Source: Segetibacter sp. (GTDB lineage: Bacteria > Bacteroidota > Bacteroidia > Chitinophagales > Chitinophagaceae). From it: a stretch of DNA of 64,000 nt. Numbering within the stretch: the stretch's first letter is position 1; each line of letters starts with the position of its first letter. The notes beneath the pieces were generated by a model. The model did not search any database and had not been told where the DNA came from. It saw nothing but the letters and a program-made list of their open reading frames with translations. Positions 1-10,237 of this stretch are shown piece after piece. The position numbers and the translations under genes were made by a program. The stretch is taken from assembly GCF_025963695.1 (NCBI RefSeq), contig NZ_JAOQAH010000084.1, forward strand, positions 54,061 to 118,060. Reading direction: 5' to 3'.

Positions 1-308
1 TCAACACGCCGCAGTGGGTAACCAATTTATCCTTTGGAAGTCGTGAAATAGTTAAGAACCTTGGCTTCAACATTGTGTGGCGCTGGCAGGATACGGTGTT
101 CTGGGAAAGTACTTTAGCAAACGGAAACGTACCTGCCTATTCAACGTTTGATGCCCAGGTATCTGTAAAAGCTCCAAAATTAAAATCTACTGTAAAACTA
201 GGAGGAAGCAATATTTTCAACAGACGATATATACAATTCGCTGCAGGTCCAACCATCGGTGCCTTATATTATGCTACTATAACAATAGATGGTTTACTTC
301 GCAAATAG
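1..308 (+). CDS. TonB-dependent receptor, C-terminal end (partial)
   Basis: The reading frame is open from base 3 and runs to a TAG stop at 306-308, so only about the last 101 residues are present. The pattern is that of the final strands of an outer-membrane TonB-dependent receptor barrel: alternating hydrophobic residues, a GGSNIFNRRY turn (compare the GG.NLFN.+Y motif near the end of these barrels), and a short last strand YYATITIDGLL. Such receptors import siderophores, vitamins or sugars using energy from TonB-ExbBD. The substrate cannot be told from this fragment. The plug domain and signal peptide lie upstream of the window. Confidence 0.8.
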   Translation, partial: NTPQWVTNLSFGSREIVKNLGFNIVWRWQDTVFWESTLANGNVPAYSTFDAQVSVKAPKLKSTVKLGGSNIFNRRYIQFAAGPTIGALYYATITIDGLLRK

Positions 309-355
309 AGCCGCCCGTTTGGAATCATTAGTATGACACGAAATGCTGTTTTTCG

Positions 356-378
356 TAGCAACATCGTTGCGACGCTCC
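356..378 (-). repeat. Decayed copy of the GTACAAG/GYGACRCAAC dispersed element
   Basis: Read on the minus strand the segment contains AGCGTCGCAACGATGTTG, matching the second half of the family consensus (core plus CAAC-GATG tail). The GTACAAG half is lost and the central base of the palindrome is T instead of A. It lies 48 bases after the receptor stop codon. Confidence 0.45.
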
Positions 379-459
379 GTTCAACTATTAGTTAATAATT
401 TAAAACCAGGGTAAAACACCAGAGAGCATGTGGTACTTAACCCCTTTGAGATAATGACA

Positions 460-489
460 GATGTGCTACACTTTAAGGTGTGGCACATC
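460..489 (+). terminator. 12-bp hairpin followed by a T-rich run
   Basis: Arms GATGTGCTACAC (460-471) and GTGTGGCACATC (478-489) pair over 12 bp with one G-U wobble, around a 6-base loop, followed by TTACTTTT. It is either the terminator of the upstream receptor gene, 150 bases away, or a leader structure of the small gene at 506. Confidence 0.55.
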
Positions 490-505
490 TTACTTTTCCA
501 GCATA

Positions 506-739
506 ATGAACATTAGAATTACGAAGGACGAATGGAGCGTCGCAACCAAAGCCTTAAAAACGAACAAACGCCCGCCTCACAATAAAAATCAAATTGCTCT
601 GGAATTTACCATTGGCCTCCTCCACACCAAATCAGTTGACAGGGTAGCGGTCCTGGAAGCGGCTAAATCGACTACTGTAAGCAGTGGGCTTGGACCGAAG
701 AACCATTTTGGCAAAAAAAAGCAACAACGTACCAGTTGA
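506..739 (+). CDS. Small hypothetical protein (77 aa)
   Basis: The ATG at 506 follows the hairpin at 460-489. An in-frame ATG at 461 falls inside that hairpin and is unlikely to be used. The product is short and basic, with a helical middle (residues 5-55) and a lysine-rich tail containing GKKKQQR. I recognise no family, and the low complexity of the end makes a chance reading frame possible. No neighbour suggests a role. It could be a remnant of a DNA-associated protein, but this is only a guess from its charge. Confidence 0.3.
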   Translation: MNIRITKDEWSVATKALKTNKRPPHNKNQIALEFTIGLLHTKSVDRVAVLEAAKSTTVSSGLGPKNHFGKKKQQRTS

Positions 740-1600
740 GCCAATTGCCGCTAACATCAGATTTCGGAAACCAAGGCTAACGAATAAAACCTAAACGAGG
801 TTGACCCGACGAGTTTAGCTTGTGGCCCGATCTTCATTTGCGTACTAAAGAAGATTTTGCGGGTAAGTTTTCATAGTCAATTATTCGTCTCGCGGCTTAC
901 AGCCCGATATGTTTATGTTTCAACTTACGCTGCTGCAGGGCCATGCCAATGTTACTAGTCCGGGCATCGCGTAAGGCAGCAGGTTTAGTGGCATACAAAA
1001 TATAACAAAACCCGCATGACGCAGTGGATACGATTGGAAGAAAGATAACAGGCACAAAATATTAAATAACTCCACTTTAGCTGGCGCCTACAACTTCAAT
1101 TAAAAAATCCGACACAATCTATTATACGGGATTCTATTTGGTCAAAAGCCGGCAAACCGGTTTTCATTGGTTGTAAAAAATGAAGTACACATAAATTTGC
1201 AAACAGATCGTTTACAATTACTTCGATCAAAAACAGGTTTTGCTGGCAGTAAAGTTTAACACTGTAAAACATGATAGCCTTCAACTGGCCTACGTGAACC
1301 AGTTTCAGCTGTTGGCAACAGATATAGAAATAATCATATTATTAGGTTATTTTACATTCAGAATCTGGATTGGAAGAAAAAAGAATAGCAGGAAATTTTT
1401 TTTTCGGCAATTTTTCTGGTTATCCTTTTATCATTTATCTTTCGAAAAAACAGGGCTTGTAGCCTTAATTTCAGACCTGTTTAAGCTCTTTCAAAAGAGC
1501 TGGTATTTAATTTTTGTAAGCTGTCATTAATGTTGCAAAAGCATTCCTTATTCAATAAAATTAAAAAGTTGACGTTATATCTGGTATCCAATCCCGTGTT
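740..1600. other. Gene-poor stretch of 861 bases
   Basis: Reading frames in both directions are short, overlap one another and lack protein-like composition. A 7-bp hairpin (AGCTCTT/AAGAGCT, about 1484-1501) has no T-run after it. CTTACGC near 926 and GCGTAAG near 969 are inverted 7-mers next to TGCTGC and GCAGCA, so the area may be a decayed repeat. I see no RNA gene or mobile element. Confidence 0.4.
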
Positions 1601-2641
1601 ATGACAAAGTTGCGAAATTTTTTAATTGGTGCCATTGTGCTGGCATTCTTTATACCGACCATTGCCGGGGGACAGGACATTCATTTTTCCCAATTTTTTG
1701 AGGCTCCTTTATTACGCAATCCTTCTCTTGCAGGTATTTTTAACGGCGACATCAGGGTACAGGGAGTGTATCGCAACCAATGGGGTAGCGTAACGGTTCC
1801 ATACAAAACAGGGTCATTTAACCTGGAGTATAAAAAACCAATTGGCCAGGGGGATGATTTTATAACAACGGGTTTACAACTTGTGTATGACAAGGCAGGG
1901 AGTACAAATTTTACAACAAGCAATGTTTTGCCGGCTTTGAACTACCATAAATCGCTGGGTTCAAATAAGAGCACCTATTTGTCTCTGGGTTTCATGGGAG
2001 GGCTTGTGCAACGTAGAATTGATCGCAGCAAAATGACTACTAATAGTCAGTTTGATGGCAACGGTTTTAATCCTTCGTTGGCTGATGGAGAATCGTTTGT
2101 AAACGATAATTTTTCTTATTTAGACGGAAGTGTAGGGATGACTTTTAACTCTGCCATGTCTCCTGACCGACCTCAGGATAATTACTTCATAGGCGTTGCT
2201 TATCATCATTTTAATCGTCCAAGAAACAGCTTTTATCGCAGGCCCGAGATCGAATTGAGCCCTAAATGGGTATATTCTACGGGTGTGCGTTTTGGAGTAA
2301 GCGAAACTTCTTACATGACTATTCAAGCAGACCACACAACACAAGGTCCTTCAAAAGAAACAGTTGGTGGGGTAATGTATTCTACCAAGATTGGGGATGA
2401 TTACCAGAACCCTGATTATACTCTACATTTTGGTGGTTTTCTTCGTTTAAATGATGCCTTTATACCTGTGATTAAGTTAGATTATAATCCTTTTTCAATT
2501 GCTTTCAGTTACGACGTAAACGTTAGCCAGCTAAGAACAGCCAGCCAGGGGCAGGGAGGTTTGGAGCTCTCAGTAACCTATATCGGCTTTTTTGACAGGG
2601 ATAATAGCAGTAAAAACGCCACAAGGTGCCCCACCTTCTAA
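1601..2641 (+). CDS. PorP/SprF family type IX secretion membrane protein
   Basis: The 346-residue product has a signal peptide (about residues 1-24, ending near AGG-QDI) and the family's mature N-terminus, QDIHFSQFFEAPLLRNPSLAG, followed by an outer-membrane barrel with many aromatic-ended strands to a hydrophobic C-terminus. PorP/SprF proteins work with the T9SS and gliding apparatus of Bacteroidota. Many paralogues exist per genome, often beside a large secreted adhesin or PorE-type protein. None is adjacent here, so whether this is the core PorP or an accessory copy is open. The only close neighbour is the small sorting-tail protein downstream, on the same strand. Confidence 0.88.
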   Translation: MTKLRNFLIGAIVLAFFIPTIAGGQDIHFSQFFEAPLLRNPSLAGIFNGDIRVQGVYRNQWGSVTVPYKTGSFNLEYKKPIGQGDDFITTGLQLVYDKAGSTNFTTSNVLPALNYHKSLGSNKSTYLSLGFMGGLVQRRIDRSKMTTNSQFDGNGFNPSLADGESFVNDNFSYLDGSVGMTFNSAMSPDRPQDNYFIGVAYHHFNRPRNSFYRRPEIELSPKWVYSTGVRFGVSETSYMTIQADHTTQGPSKETVGGVMYSTKIGDDYQNPDYTLHFGGFLRLNDAFIPVIKLDYNPFSIAFSYDVNVSQLRTASQGQGGLELSVTYIGFFDRDNSSKNATRCPTF

Positions 2642-2892
2642 ATTGTTCAATATTTAAACTGGTTAACCAGGGTTTGTTTCAGAAAGAAATTGCACATTCC
2701 GTTATAGGGAAAGATGACTAAATAGCTAGGGCTACAATTTTAGCATGAATTTGGAAGGTTGCACAATTGAACATCGAAAAGAAGCGTTAAGGTTAATATC
2801 AGAGTAAGTATGATGTCTTTATCATTTGTGGCTAAAATTTTGTATATCGATAATAATAATTAATTTTAAATAAATTGAGGCGATAGATAAAT

Positions 2893-3246
2893 ATGAATAA
2901 ATTTTACTTAATAATTCTTTTTACTGTTTTTACTTTGTTTGCCCGGGCCCAGGAAGGTAAACCAAGTGATACTCCTTTTTCTACTGAGATACTTAAAGCA
3001 AAAGTGTTAAAGTTCTATCCGAATCCTGCATCAGGAGTTATTAATTTCGAATTTTTAAAACCGGTTCAAAGAGATCTAACGCTCCAGGTTTTCAATTTTA
3101 TAGGTAAAAAGGTGTTTGAGCTTAACGGAGTTTCTCAAAAAACTTCTGTTCCTTTAAACGACTTTTATCGCGGTGTATACATCTTCCAGCTTCGCGATAA
3201 ATCGGGTCGTATTGTTGAATCTGGCAAATTTCAGGTAAGCAAGTAG
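2893..3246 (+). CDS. Small secreted protein made mostly of a T9SS type A sorting domain
   Basis: This 117-residue protein has a signal peptide (1-19, cleavage after ARA-QEG), a linker of about 20 residues, then a sequence from residue 38 that matches a T9SS type A sorting domain: KFYPNPASGVINFEF, a central F-N-x-x-G-K-K-V segment, GVYIFQLRDKSGRIVESGKF and a terminal VSK. In ordinary cargo this domain follows a large passenger; here there is almost none. It lies 251 bases after the PorP/SprF gene on the same strand. Possible roles are a short surface peptide, a sorting-machinery decoy, or the remnant of a longer cargo gene. The intact signal peptide argues against decay. Confidence 0.75.
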   Translation: MNKFYLIILFTVFTLFARAQEGKPSDTPFSTEILKAKVLKFYPNPASGVINFEFLKPVQRDLTLQVFNFIGKKVFELNGVSQKTSVPLNDFYRGVYIFQLRDKSGRIVESGKFQVSK

Positions 3247-3287
3247 TAAGAGTTTTTAAAATTTAAAGCTTTAGACTTCAAGGCAAG

Positions 3288-4460
3288 TTATAATACCTGT
3301 ACAATCAGGAACTTTAAATAATTCGTATTCTCTATTCCCCAAATAATCGGATGGTCGCTTGCCTGGGCTTTAAAAGTTACCTGCCTTAATTTTCTTCTTG
3401 CATCTATTGCGGCCATCTTGATGGTATCTAAAAATAACTCTGGTGAAACCAGGTTGGTACAGCTGCTTGTAACTAGAAACCCACCCGGTTTAACCAATTT
3501 CATTCCCCTCAGATTTATTTCTTTATACCCTGTCACCGCTTTGTCAATGTTTTCCCGGCTTTTTGTAAAGGCAGGAGGGTCCAGCATCACAACGTCGTAT
3601 TGCCGGCCGTCTTTTCCCCATTGTTTCAAAACATCAAAAGCATTAACGGCTTCGAAACGGCAAATACTTGACACGCCATTTAGTTCAGCATTTTTTGTTG
3701 CCTGGAGAACTGCATTTTCTGAAATATCTAAACCTAATACACTTTTTGCTCCAAAATGTGCCGCATGTATTTCGAAGGTACCTGTGTACGTAAAAACGCC
3801 TAAGACGTCTGCACCTTTTGATATATGCTTGATTGCTCTTCTATTGTCTTGCTGATCCAGGAAGTATCCTGTCTTTTGACCGTTTTCTATATCAACATAA
3901 AAACGCAGCCCGTTTTCAGTGATGAGAATATTTGTGTCTAAGGGTTCGGTCAACCAACCTTTTTTTTGTTCCAGGCCTTCTAATTCTCTTACAGGCACGT
4001 CATTTCTTTCATAAATGCCTTTAGGGTTAAAAATAGATTGCAGAGCTTTTACGATGGTCGATTTCCAAACCTCCATTCCGTATGAAAGCGTTTGTAAAAC
4101 AAAATAGTCGTTGAACTTGTCGATGATTAAGGCAGGCATAAAATCAGCTTCGCCGAAAATGAGTCTGCAGTTTTCTGTATACCCTATTTTTTTTCTGTAA
4201 TCCCATGCTGACTGTATTCGGTTAAAAATAAACTGCTCGTTTATTGGTTCATTTTTATCTCGGGTCAATAGCCTTACGGTGATTTGAGATTTTGGATTAA
4301 TATATCCTCTTCCTATAAACTTTTTGTCGAACGTATATGCTTCTATAATATCACCGGGTTTGGTGTCGCCTTCAATTCTATCGATTTCGTTTGAAAAAAT
4401 CCAGGGATGTCCGTTTGCCACTCTCTGACTGATCTTTTTCTGTAAAATAACATTTGCCAT
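3288..4460 (-). CDS. rlmI: RlmI-like 23S rRNA (cytosine-C5) methyltransferase
   Basis: This 390-residue protein has an N-terminal PUA-type RNA-binding domain (about 1-75, with NGHPWIFSNEI) and a C-terminal Rossmann methyltransferase. Visible motifs are the SAM loop DVLGVFTYTGTFEIHA, the acidic GLDIS strand, MLDPPAF (motif IV) and SSCTN, whose cysteine is expected to be the catalytic one. E. coli RlmI methylates C1962 of 23S rRNA. The SAM loop is slightly unusual: YTGTF where YTGGF is common. It is divergent from grpE, and a good TATCTTTG -7 box lies only 4 bases before the ATG. Confidence 0.88.
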   Translation of the reverse strand: MANVILQKKISQRVANGHPWIFSNEIDRIEGDTKPGDIIEAYTFDKKFIGRGYINPKSQITVRLLTRDKNEPINEQFIFNRIQSAWDYRKKIGYTENCRLIFGEADFMPALIIDKFNDYFVLQTLSYGMEVWKSTIVKALQSIFNPKGIYERNDVPVRELEGLEQKKGWLTEPLDTNILITENGLRFYVDIENGQKTGYFLDQQDNRRAIKHISKGADVLGVFTYTGTFEIHAAHFGAKSVLGLDISENAVLQATKNAELNGVSSICRFEAVNAFDVLKQWGKDGRQYDVVMLDPPAFTKSRENIDKAVTGYKEINLRGMKLVKPGGFLVTSSCTNLVSPELFLDTIKMAAIDARRKLRQVTFKAQASDHPIIWGIENTNYLKFLIVQVL

Positions 4461-4464
4461 GTTG

Positions 4465-4472
4465 CAAAGATA
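4465..4472 (-). promoter_or_regulatory. -7 promoter element of rlmI
   Basis: CAAAGATA on the plus strand reads TATCTTTG on the minus strand, a perfect TAnnTTTG Bacteroidota -7 box, 4 bases before the rlmI ATG. No clear TTTG is seen at the -33 position. The transcript would have almost no leader. Confidence 0.5.
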
Positions 4473-4529
4473 ATTTTACAAATTGTCTTCGACTGTTTTT
4501 TCAGAATGTCAATTTGACCTTAAAACCTC

Positions 4530-4558
4530 TTTGGCAAAGTGTTTGACCTTTACCTTTG
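4530..4558 (+). promoter_or_regulatory. grpE promoter (TTTG-N17-TACCTTTG)
   Basis: TTTG at 4530-4533 and TACCTTTG at 4551-4558 are separated by 17 bases, matching the Bacteroidota primary sigma consensus. The expected start site, about 4562, lies after the GTG at 4539, ruling that codon out as the start of grpE. Confidence 0.7.
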
Positions 4559-4574
4559 CGAAAAAATGAAAAGT

Positions 4575-5138
4575 ATGGCAGATCAAGAAACACAGCAAAC
4601 TAACAGTCAATCAATGGAAGGAGTTGACATAAATTCTGACGAAAATATACCTGGAACTTCTCACTTAAGTGATACTTTAACTGATGATAGTGAAACAGAT
4701 AAACTAAAGGGAGAGCTGGAAGAACAGAAGGATAAATATCTGAGGCTTTTTGCTGAGTTTGATAATTACAAGAGGCGCACTGCTAAAGAAAGGATTGAGC
4801 TGATGCAAACAGCAGGTAAAGAAGTTATTGCTTCTATGCTTGACGTGTTAGATGATTGTGACCGGGCGGAAAAACAATTACAGTCAACAACCGATTTAAG
4901 CCAGATTAAAGAAGGGGTTCAACTTGTGTTTAACAAGTTACGGGCAACTTTACAAAGCAAGGGCTTAAGGGCAATGGAAAGCGTTAAGACTGATTTTGAT
5001 GTTGAAAAGCACGAAGCAATTACTGAAATTCCAGCTCCCACCGAAGATTTAAAAGGTAAGGTAGTGGATGAGGTAACGAGAGGATATTACCTGAATGATA
5101 AGTTGATACGTTTTGCTAAAGTGGTAGTAGGTAAGTGA
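4575..5138 (+). CDS. grpE: GrpE, DnaK nucleotide-exchange factor
   Basis: GrpE drives ADP release from DnaK in the protein-folding cycle in the cytoplasm. The start is set by the promoter at 4530-4558: ATG 4575 (MADQETQQ) gives 187 residues with a short leader, while ATG 4566 would be nearly leaderless. Residues 1-45 are acidic and disordered, then comes a long coiled coil (about 47-85, with EEQKDKYLRLFAEFDNYKRR, the GrpE signature) and a C-terminal beta domain ending with the typical DKLIRFAKVVVGK. dnaJ follows on the same strand after 320 bases that hold a dispersed repeat. dnaK is not in the window. Confidence 0.93.
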   Translation: MADQETQQTNSQSMEGVDINSDENIPGTSHLSDTLTDDSETDKLKGELEEQKDKYLRLFAEFDNYKRRTAKERIELMQTAGKEVIASMLDVLDDCDRAEKQLQSTTDLSQIKEGVQLVFNKLRATLQSKGLRAMESVKTDFDVEKHEAITEIPAPTEDLKGKVVDEVTRGYYLNDKLIRFAKVVVGK

Positions 5139-6631
<1,493 letters not shown>

Positions 6632-6667
6632 GCAGAGGTTGTTGAATAATAAACAGGTTATTGAAAT

Positions 6668-6705
6668 ATAAAACGCCGAATGCAAAAAAGTATTCGGCGT
6701 TTTAT
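6668..6705. terminator. Bidirectional terminator between dnaJ and the VWA gene
   Basis: Arms ATAAAACGCCGAAT (6668-6681) and ATTCGGCGTTTTAT (6692-6705) are perfectly complementary over 14 bp with a 10-base loop. A/T runs on both sides suit termination of both convergent genes. Confidence 0.9.
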
Positions 6706-6750
6706 TTATGGCGAAGAGATGTAAGAATTTTTGAGGCTATTGCAATAGTA

Positions 6751-8520
6751 CTACGGCTTGGTGTTGGTGCTTTTCTTTTTGGTTGTTTTGGGATAAAGTT
6801 TTTTTGCCTTCGAGATCAAATCAACAAATTCCATTTGTAACAGATCTTTTCGATTTGCAGAAGAGGTGGCGAGGTTATACAAATCGTCCCAGGAATACGA
6901 ATTAGAAAACTCGGACTGTTTTAGTAATATTCCGAACATGATAACGGAAGAGGCAAACCGCAAACAACTATCTGCAGTTTGATAGTTAAAAACAGCATTG
7001 TATTTTTCTTTTATAGTTTCATTGTTTCCGGGTACTTTATACGATAGCTGCAAAGAGGTCAGGGGAAGTTCATTTATGCCTTTACCATCTGTAGCTTTAG
7101 AAGGATTTAGGACTATTTCAAAGACTGCTAACAAAGAATGCCCACTTCCAACCTCTCCACCTTGAAGCACTGTAGCCTTGTCTGCTACCGCGCTTTTTTT
7201 GTTATCAAATCCTATCAACCTGTATTTTTCAACAAGGTTAGCATCGAACGTGGCAATTAAAAAAACATTGTTTGCTACAGTGTATATTGTTTGCGCAAAT
7301 TCTTCTACCAGCACTTTTTCGGCTTCACTCTCATTGTCTAAGTAGGCAAAATTTCCGTGACCTTTTTTTGCTAACAATTCTAATTTACTGTCTTTATAGT
7401 TACCCATCCCGACACCGAGACAGGTAAGATAAATGCCTGCTTTGCTCTCCTGGCTTATCAGATCTTCGAGGTCTTTTTCGCTGGTTTGACCTACGTTAAA
7501 ATCACCATCAGTTGCTAAAATCACCCTATTATTTCCATTGGGTATAAAAGTTCTTTTTGCAAGCTTGTAGGCAGTACGAATAGCCGATGCACCCGGTGTT
7601 GATCCGTGAGGTCTTAAACCTTCAATTGCTTCAATAATCTGTTGTTTATAAAGGCCCGACGTTGCCTGTAGAAGTTCTGTTACCTGGTCTCCATAAGTAA
7701 CAATAGAAACCTGATCCTTCGTTCTAAGATTTTCACTCAAGAGTTTAAAGGCGCTTTTTAGTAACGGTAAGCGGTTAGGCATGTCCATGCTAGCAGAAAC
7801 ATCAATCAAAAAAATAAGATTTGCAGGTGGGGTATTATCGAGATTTATTTTTTTTGCCTTCAGGTTTATAAACAATAGACGGTTATTCTTATTCCACGGG
7901 CATTCTGTAACGTTTGAGTTAAATGAGAAAGTTTGTTCTTGATTGATTTCTCCCTTTGTTCTCAGGTTAAAGTAATTCAGCATTTCTTCAATTCTTACAG
8001 CATCAGCGGGTGGTTTTTCTTTCTGATTTAAAAATCTTCTTATATTACTGTAACTAGCCCTATTAACGTGAATTGCAAAACCTGTTTCCGGAGAGCTTTT
8101 AGTAGGAACAAATGGGTTTTCTATAGTGGAAGAATACGTTTCACCATCCCCCAGGCTTACCTCGATATTTGAAGGATGAAGATTTTTTGTAAACGAAGCC
8201 AACTGGAGAGTGGTAGAGGTAGCTTTCCTGGTAGTACTTTTTAAAGTAAAATGGCCATATTCAGTTGTAACAACGGCTGTCTTTAAAGTATCATAACCTG
8301 GTAAATAAAAAGTTATGGTATCAACCTTAAGACTTGTGGGTATTCCGAAAGTACCTGAACTTCCGGTAATGAAAGGATAGGTGCCTTTTGAAAAAAGGGT
8401 AATTCGGGCACCTTGTAATCCTGTACCTTTTTCATCCTTCAACTCACCCCTCAGATAATATTGCGACTGGGCAGTTGCCGTTATTAGCAATAAAAATATA
8501 ATTAATGCAAGTAACCGCAC
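6751..8520 (-). CDS. VWA-domain protein of the YfbK type with carboxypeptidase-like regulatory domain
   Basis: The 589-residue product starts with a signal peptide (1-19, cleavage near AQS-QYY). The start is GTG at 8520, and no ATG precedes the signal peptide. Residues 20-95 form a CarboxypepD_reg-like beta domain, about 130-200 match the N-terminal domain of YfbK-type proteins (NPFVPTKSSPETGFAIHV), and a von Willebrand A domain follows with the metal-dependent adhesion motif D240-V-S-A-S244 and later ATDGDFN. The C-terminal part resembles the DUF3520 region of the same family. The role is unknown; surface metal-dependent binding is likely. It is the last gene of a minus-strand run after hpt. 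Confidence 0.85.
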   Translation of the reverse strand: MRLLALIIFLLLITATAQSQYYLRGELKDEKGTGLQGARITLFSKGTYPFITGSSGTFGIPTSLKVDTITFYLPGYDTLKTAVVTTEYGHFTLKSTTRKATSTTLQLASFTKNLHPSNIEVSLGDGETYSSTIENPFVPTKSSPETGFAIHVNRASYSNIRRFLNQKEKPPADAVRIEEMLNYFNLRTKGEINQEQTFSFNSNVTECPWNKNNRLLFINLKAKKINLDNTPPANLIFLIDVSASMDMPNRLPLLKSAFKLLSENLRTKDQVSIVTYGDQVTELLQATSGLYKQQIIEAIEGLRPHGSTPGASAIRTAYKLAKRTFIPNGNNRVILATDGDFNVGQTSEKDLEDLISQESKAGIYLTCLGVGMGNYKDSKLELLAKKGHGNFAYLDNESEAEKVLVEEFAQTIYTVANNVFLIATFDANLVEKYRLIGFDNKKSAVADKATVLQGGEVGSGHSLLAVFEIVLNPSKATDGKGINELPLTSLQLSYKVPGNNETIKEKYNAVFNYQTADSCLRFASSVIMFGILLKQSEFSNSYSWDDLYNLATSSANRKDLLQMEFVDLISKAKKLYPKTTKKKSTNTKP

Positions 8521-8585
8521 AGTTAAGAGGTTTAAGATGACAATAAAAATAATGTTTTATTTGTTGTCAGCCCGTAGTAACCCGA

Positions 8586-9125
8586 CTACTCTTCTTTAAG
8601 CTGGTATAGTTGCGAAAAGTTTCTGCCTAGTCCATTATAGTCAAGACCATAACCAACTACAAATTTATTCGGAATGGAAAAGCAAGTATAGTCAATGTTA
8701 ACAGGATGCACTGTTGCATCAGGCTTATGAAGCAATACTGCAATTTTTAATGAGGCAGGTTGTTGATTAAATACTTGCGGAAGAAATTGACTGAGTGTTT
8801 TACCGGTGTCTATGATATCCTCTAAAATGATGATATCCCGACCGGATATATCTGTATCAAGACCAATAGCAGTAATAACTTGTCCTGAACTTTTTGTGCC
8901 TTTATAAGACGCTAGTTTTATAAAACAAATTTCAGCCTCAATGGTAAGATATTTAAAGAGGTCAGCAGAAAACATGAACGAACCATTGAGAATAGAAATA
9001 AAAAGGGGTCTTTTATTATTGTAATCAGTGCTGATCTTTTTTGCCAGTTGCTTCACTTTTTCAATGATTTCTTCTTCAGATAAATAAGGTATAAAAGATT
9101 TATCATGAACATGTATTGTAGACAT
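8586..9125 (-). CDS. hpt: Hypoxanthine phosphoribosyltransferase
   Basis: This cytoplasmic purine-salvage enzyme converts hypoxanthine or guanine plus PRPP to IMP or GMP. The 179-residue protein has the PRPP-binding loop IIILEDIIDTGKTL, the FISILNGSFMFSADL segment near the start, and a late KFVVGYGLDYNG segment typical of the family. The ATG at 9125 (MSTIHVHDKSF) was preferred to the ATG seven codons upstream because family members begin at this point. It lies 32 bases after the glucosaminidase gene, probably in the same operon. Confidence 0.93.
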   Translation of the reverse strand: MSTIHVHDKSFIPYLSEEEIIEKVKQLAKKISTDYNNKRPLFISILNGSFMFSADLFKYLTIEAEICFIKLASYKGTKSSGQVITAIGLDTDISGRDIIILEDIIDTGKTLSQFLPQVFNQQPASLKIAVLLHKPDATVHPVNIDYTCFSIPNKFVVGYGLDYNGLGRNFSQLYQLKEE

Positions 9126-9157
9126 CGGGCATTTTTTGCGACACAAGATAAGTCTAA

Positions 9158-10237
9158 TTACATATTGGATCCGCTTTTATAAGAAGCTGCTGAAGCTAAT
9201 CTTGGAGAAGAAGGGGCAGGGTATTTAAGGTAAATCTTTTCACCGATAGCTGGTTGCATTCCTTTTTGTAAACCATTAAACTCCATGATCGTTGATAGTT
9301 GTATACCTTCCTTTTGTGCTATGTCGTGCAAGGATTCGTTCTCCTCTACGATATGCAGATCTGTAGTTCCTTTTTTTTGTTTTTTCTGCAAGAAGATTAG
9401 CTGGTTTGAGGAAAGAATATCTGTCTGCTCTAATTCATTAAACTCTATTAACTTTTTTAAGCCCACGTTATAATTGTTTGCCAGTGCCAGTAACGAAGTT
9501 CCAGCTTCAGCATAAACAACTTTCGCCTCATTTATATTGAAAACCGAATTAAGGGGATATTTTAAATTTTTTAATTTTTCCTTACCTGAGTTTGTTGAAA
9601 CAAAAATGGGCGCATTTTTCATCCTAGTCTCATTGTTCGCTTCTTCTAATTGTTTTTGATTGATACTTCCTGTAACAAATAAATCCTCCCTCGACTCCTG
9701 GCCCTGCATTGCAAGAAGGGTATATGATTGTAGATTGTTCTCAACAATTATTCTTATAAGTTGTTGTGCATAAGCCGGGTTGGTAGCGTAACCAGCTTTT
9801 CTTAATCCCTTAGCCCAACCCTCATAGTCAGTAGGATCGAGCTTGAAAAGAAAGGCATACATTGGGCGCGTCCTAAGAAAATCCGAATGGTCTTTGTACG
9901 AGTCTTCAACAGACGAATATTTCCTAAAACATTCATTCTTAGCGTCGTCATCGTGACGCATTGTTTCGCCTGTCCATTCTGATTTACATTTTATTCCAAA
10001 ATGATTATTAGCCATTGAAGCGAGGTCGCTTTGACCGCCGCCGGTTTCAAGTATTCCCTGGGCAAGTGTAACAGATGCCGGAACACCAGTACGTAACATT
10101 TCAGTGATGGCAAGTTCTTTGTAACTGTTCACGTAGGACTGTATACGAAATTTATCAGATTGGCTAAAAGCAGCAGAAGAGCATAATAATAAGATTGCTG
10201 AAAGCAGGATTGTGATAAGCTTAGGTAATTTTATCAT
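9158..10237 (-). CDS. Secreted glucosaminidase with two LysM domains
   Basis: The protein should cleave N-acetylglucosamine linkages in peptidoglycan. The 359 residues hold a signal peptide (1-25), a glucosaminidase/FlgJ-like domain (about 27-170, with GVPASVTLAQGILETGGGQS containing the expected catalytic Glu, and NNHFGIKC), a linker, then two LysM peptidoglycan-binding repeats (about 240-285 and 295-340). The ATG shares its A with the TAA stop of the upstream methyltransferase (TAATG), so the two genes are translationally coupled. Confidence 0.9.
   Translation of the reverse strand: MIKLPKLITILLSAILLLCSSAAFSQSDKFRIQSYVNSYKELAITEMLRTGVPASVTLAQGILETGGGQSDLASMANNHFGIKCKSEWTGETMRHDDDAKNECFRKYSSVEDSYKDHSDFLRTRPMYAFLFKLDPTDYEGWAKGLRKAGYATNPAYAQQLIRIIVENNLQSYTLLAMQGQESREDLFVTGSINQKQLEEANNETRMKNAPIFVSTNSGKEKLKNLKYPLNSVFNINEAKVVYAEAGTSLLALANNYNVGLKKLIEFNELEQTDILSSNQLIFLQKKQKKGTTDLHIVEENESLHDIAQKEGIQLSTIMEFNGLQKGMQPAIGEKIYLKYPAPSSPRLASAASYKSGSNM

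Noticed and set aside
1240..1530. 96-codon plus-strand frame in the gene-poor region, and a minus-strand frame overlapping it
   Set aside because: Phe/Leu-rich low-complexity translation without family pattern or promoter, overlapped by another frame of equal quality.
3418..3855. Long antisense frame inside rlmI, and similar long antisense frames in maeB (18920-19438), the ABC ATPase (48943-49488) and the kinase (30711-31277)
   Set aside because: These are codon-bias shadows of confident genes and have no protein family signs.
9127..9148. TGCGACACAAGAT near the hpt start resembles the dispersed element core
   Set aside because: It has a mixed core (GCGACAC), no GTACAAG block and no tail, so it is most likely a chance match.
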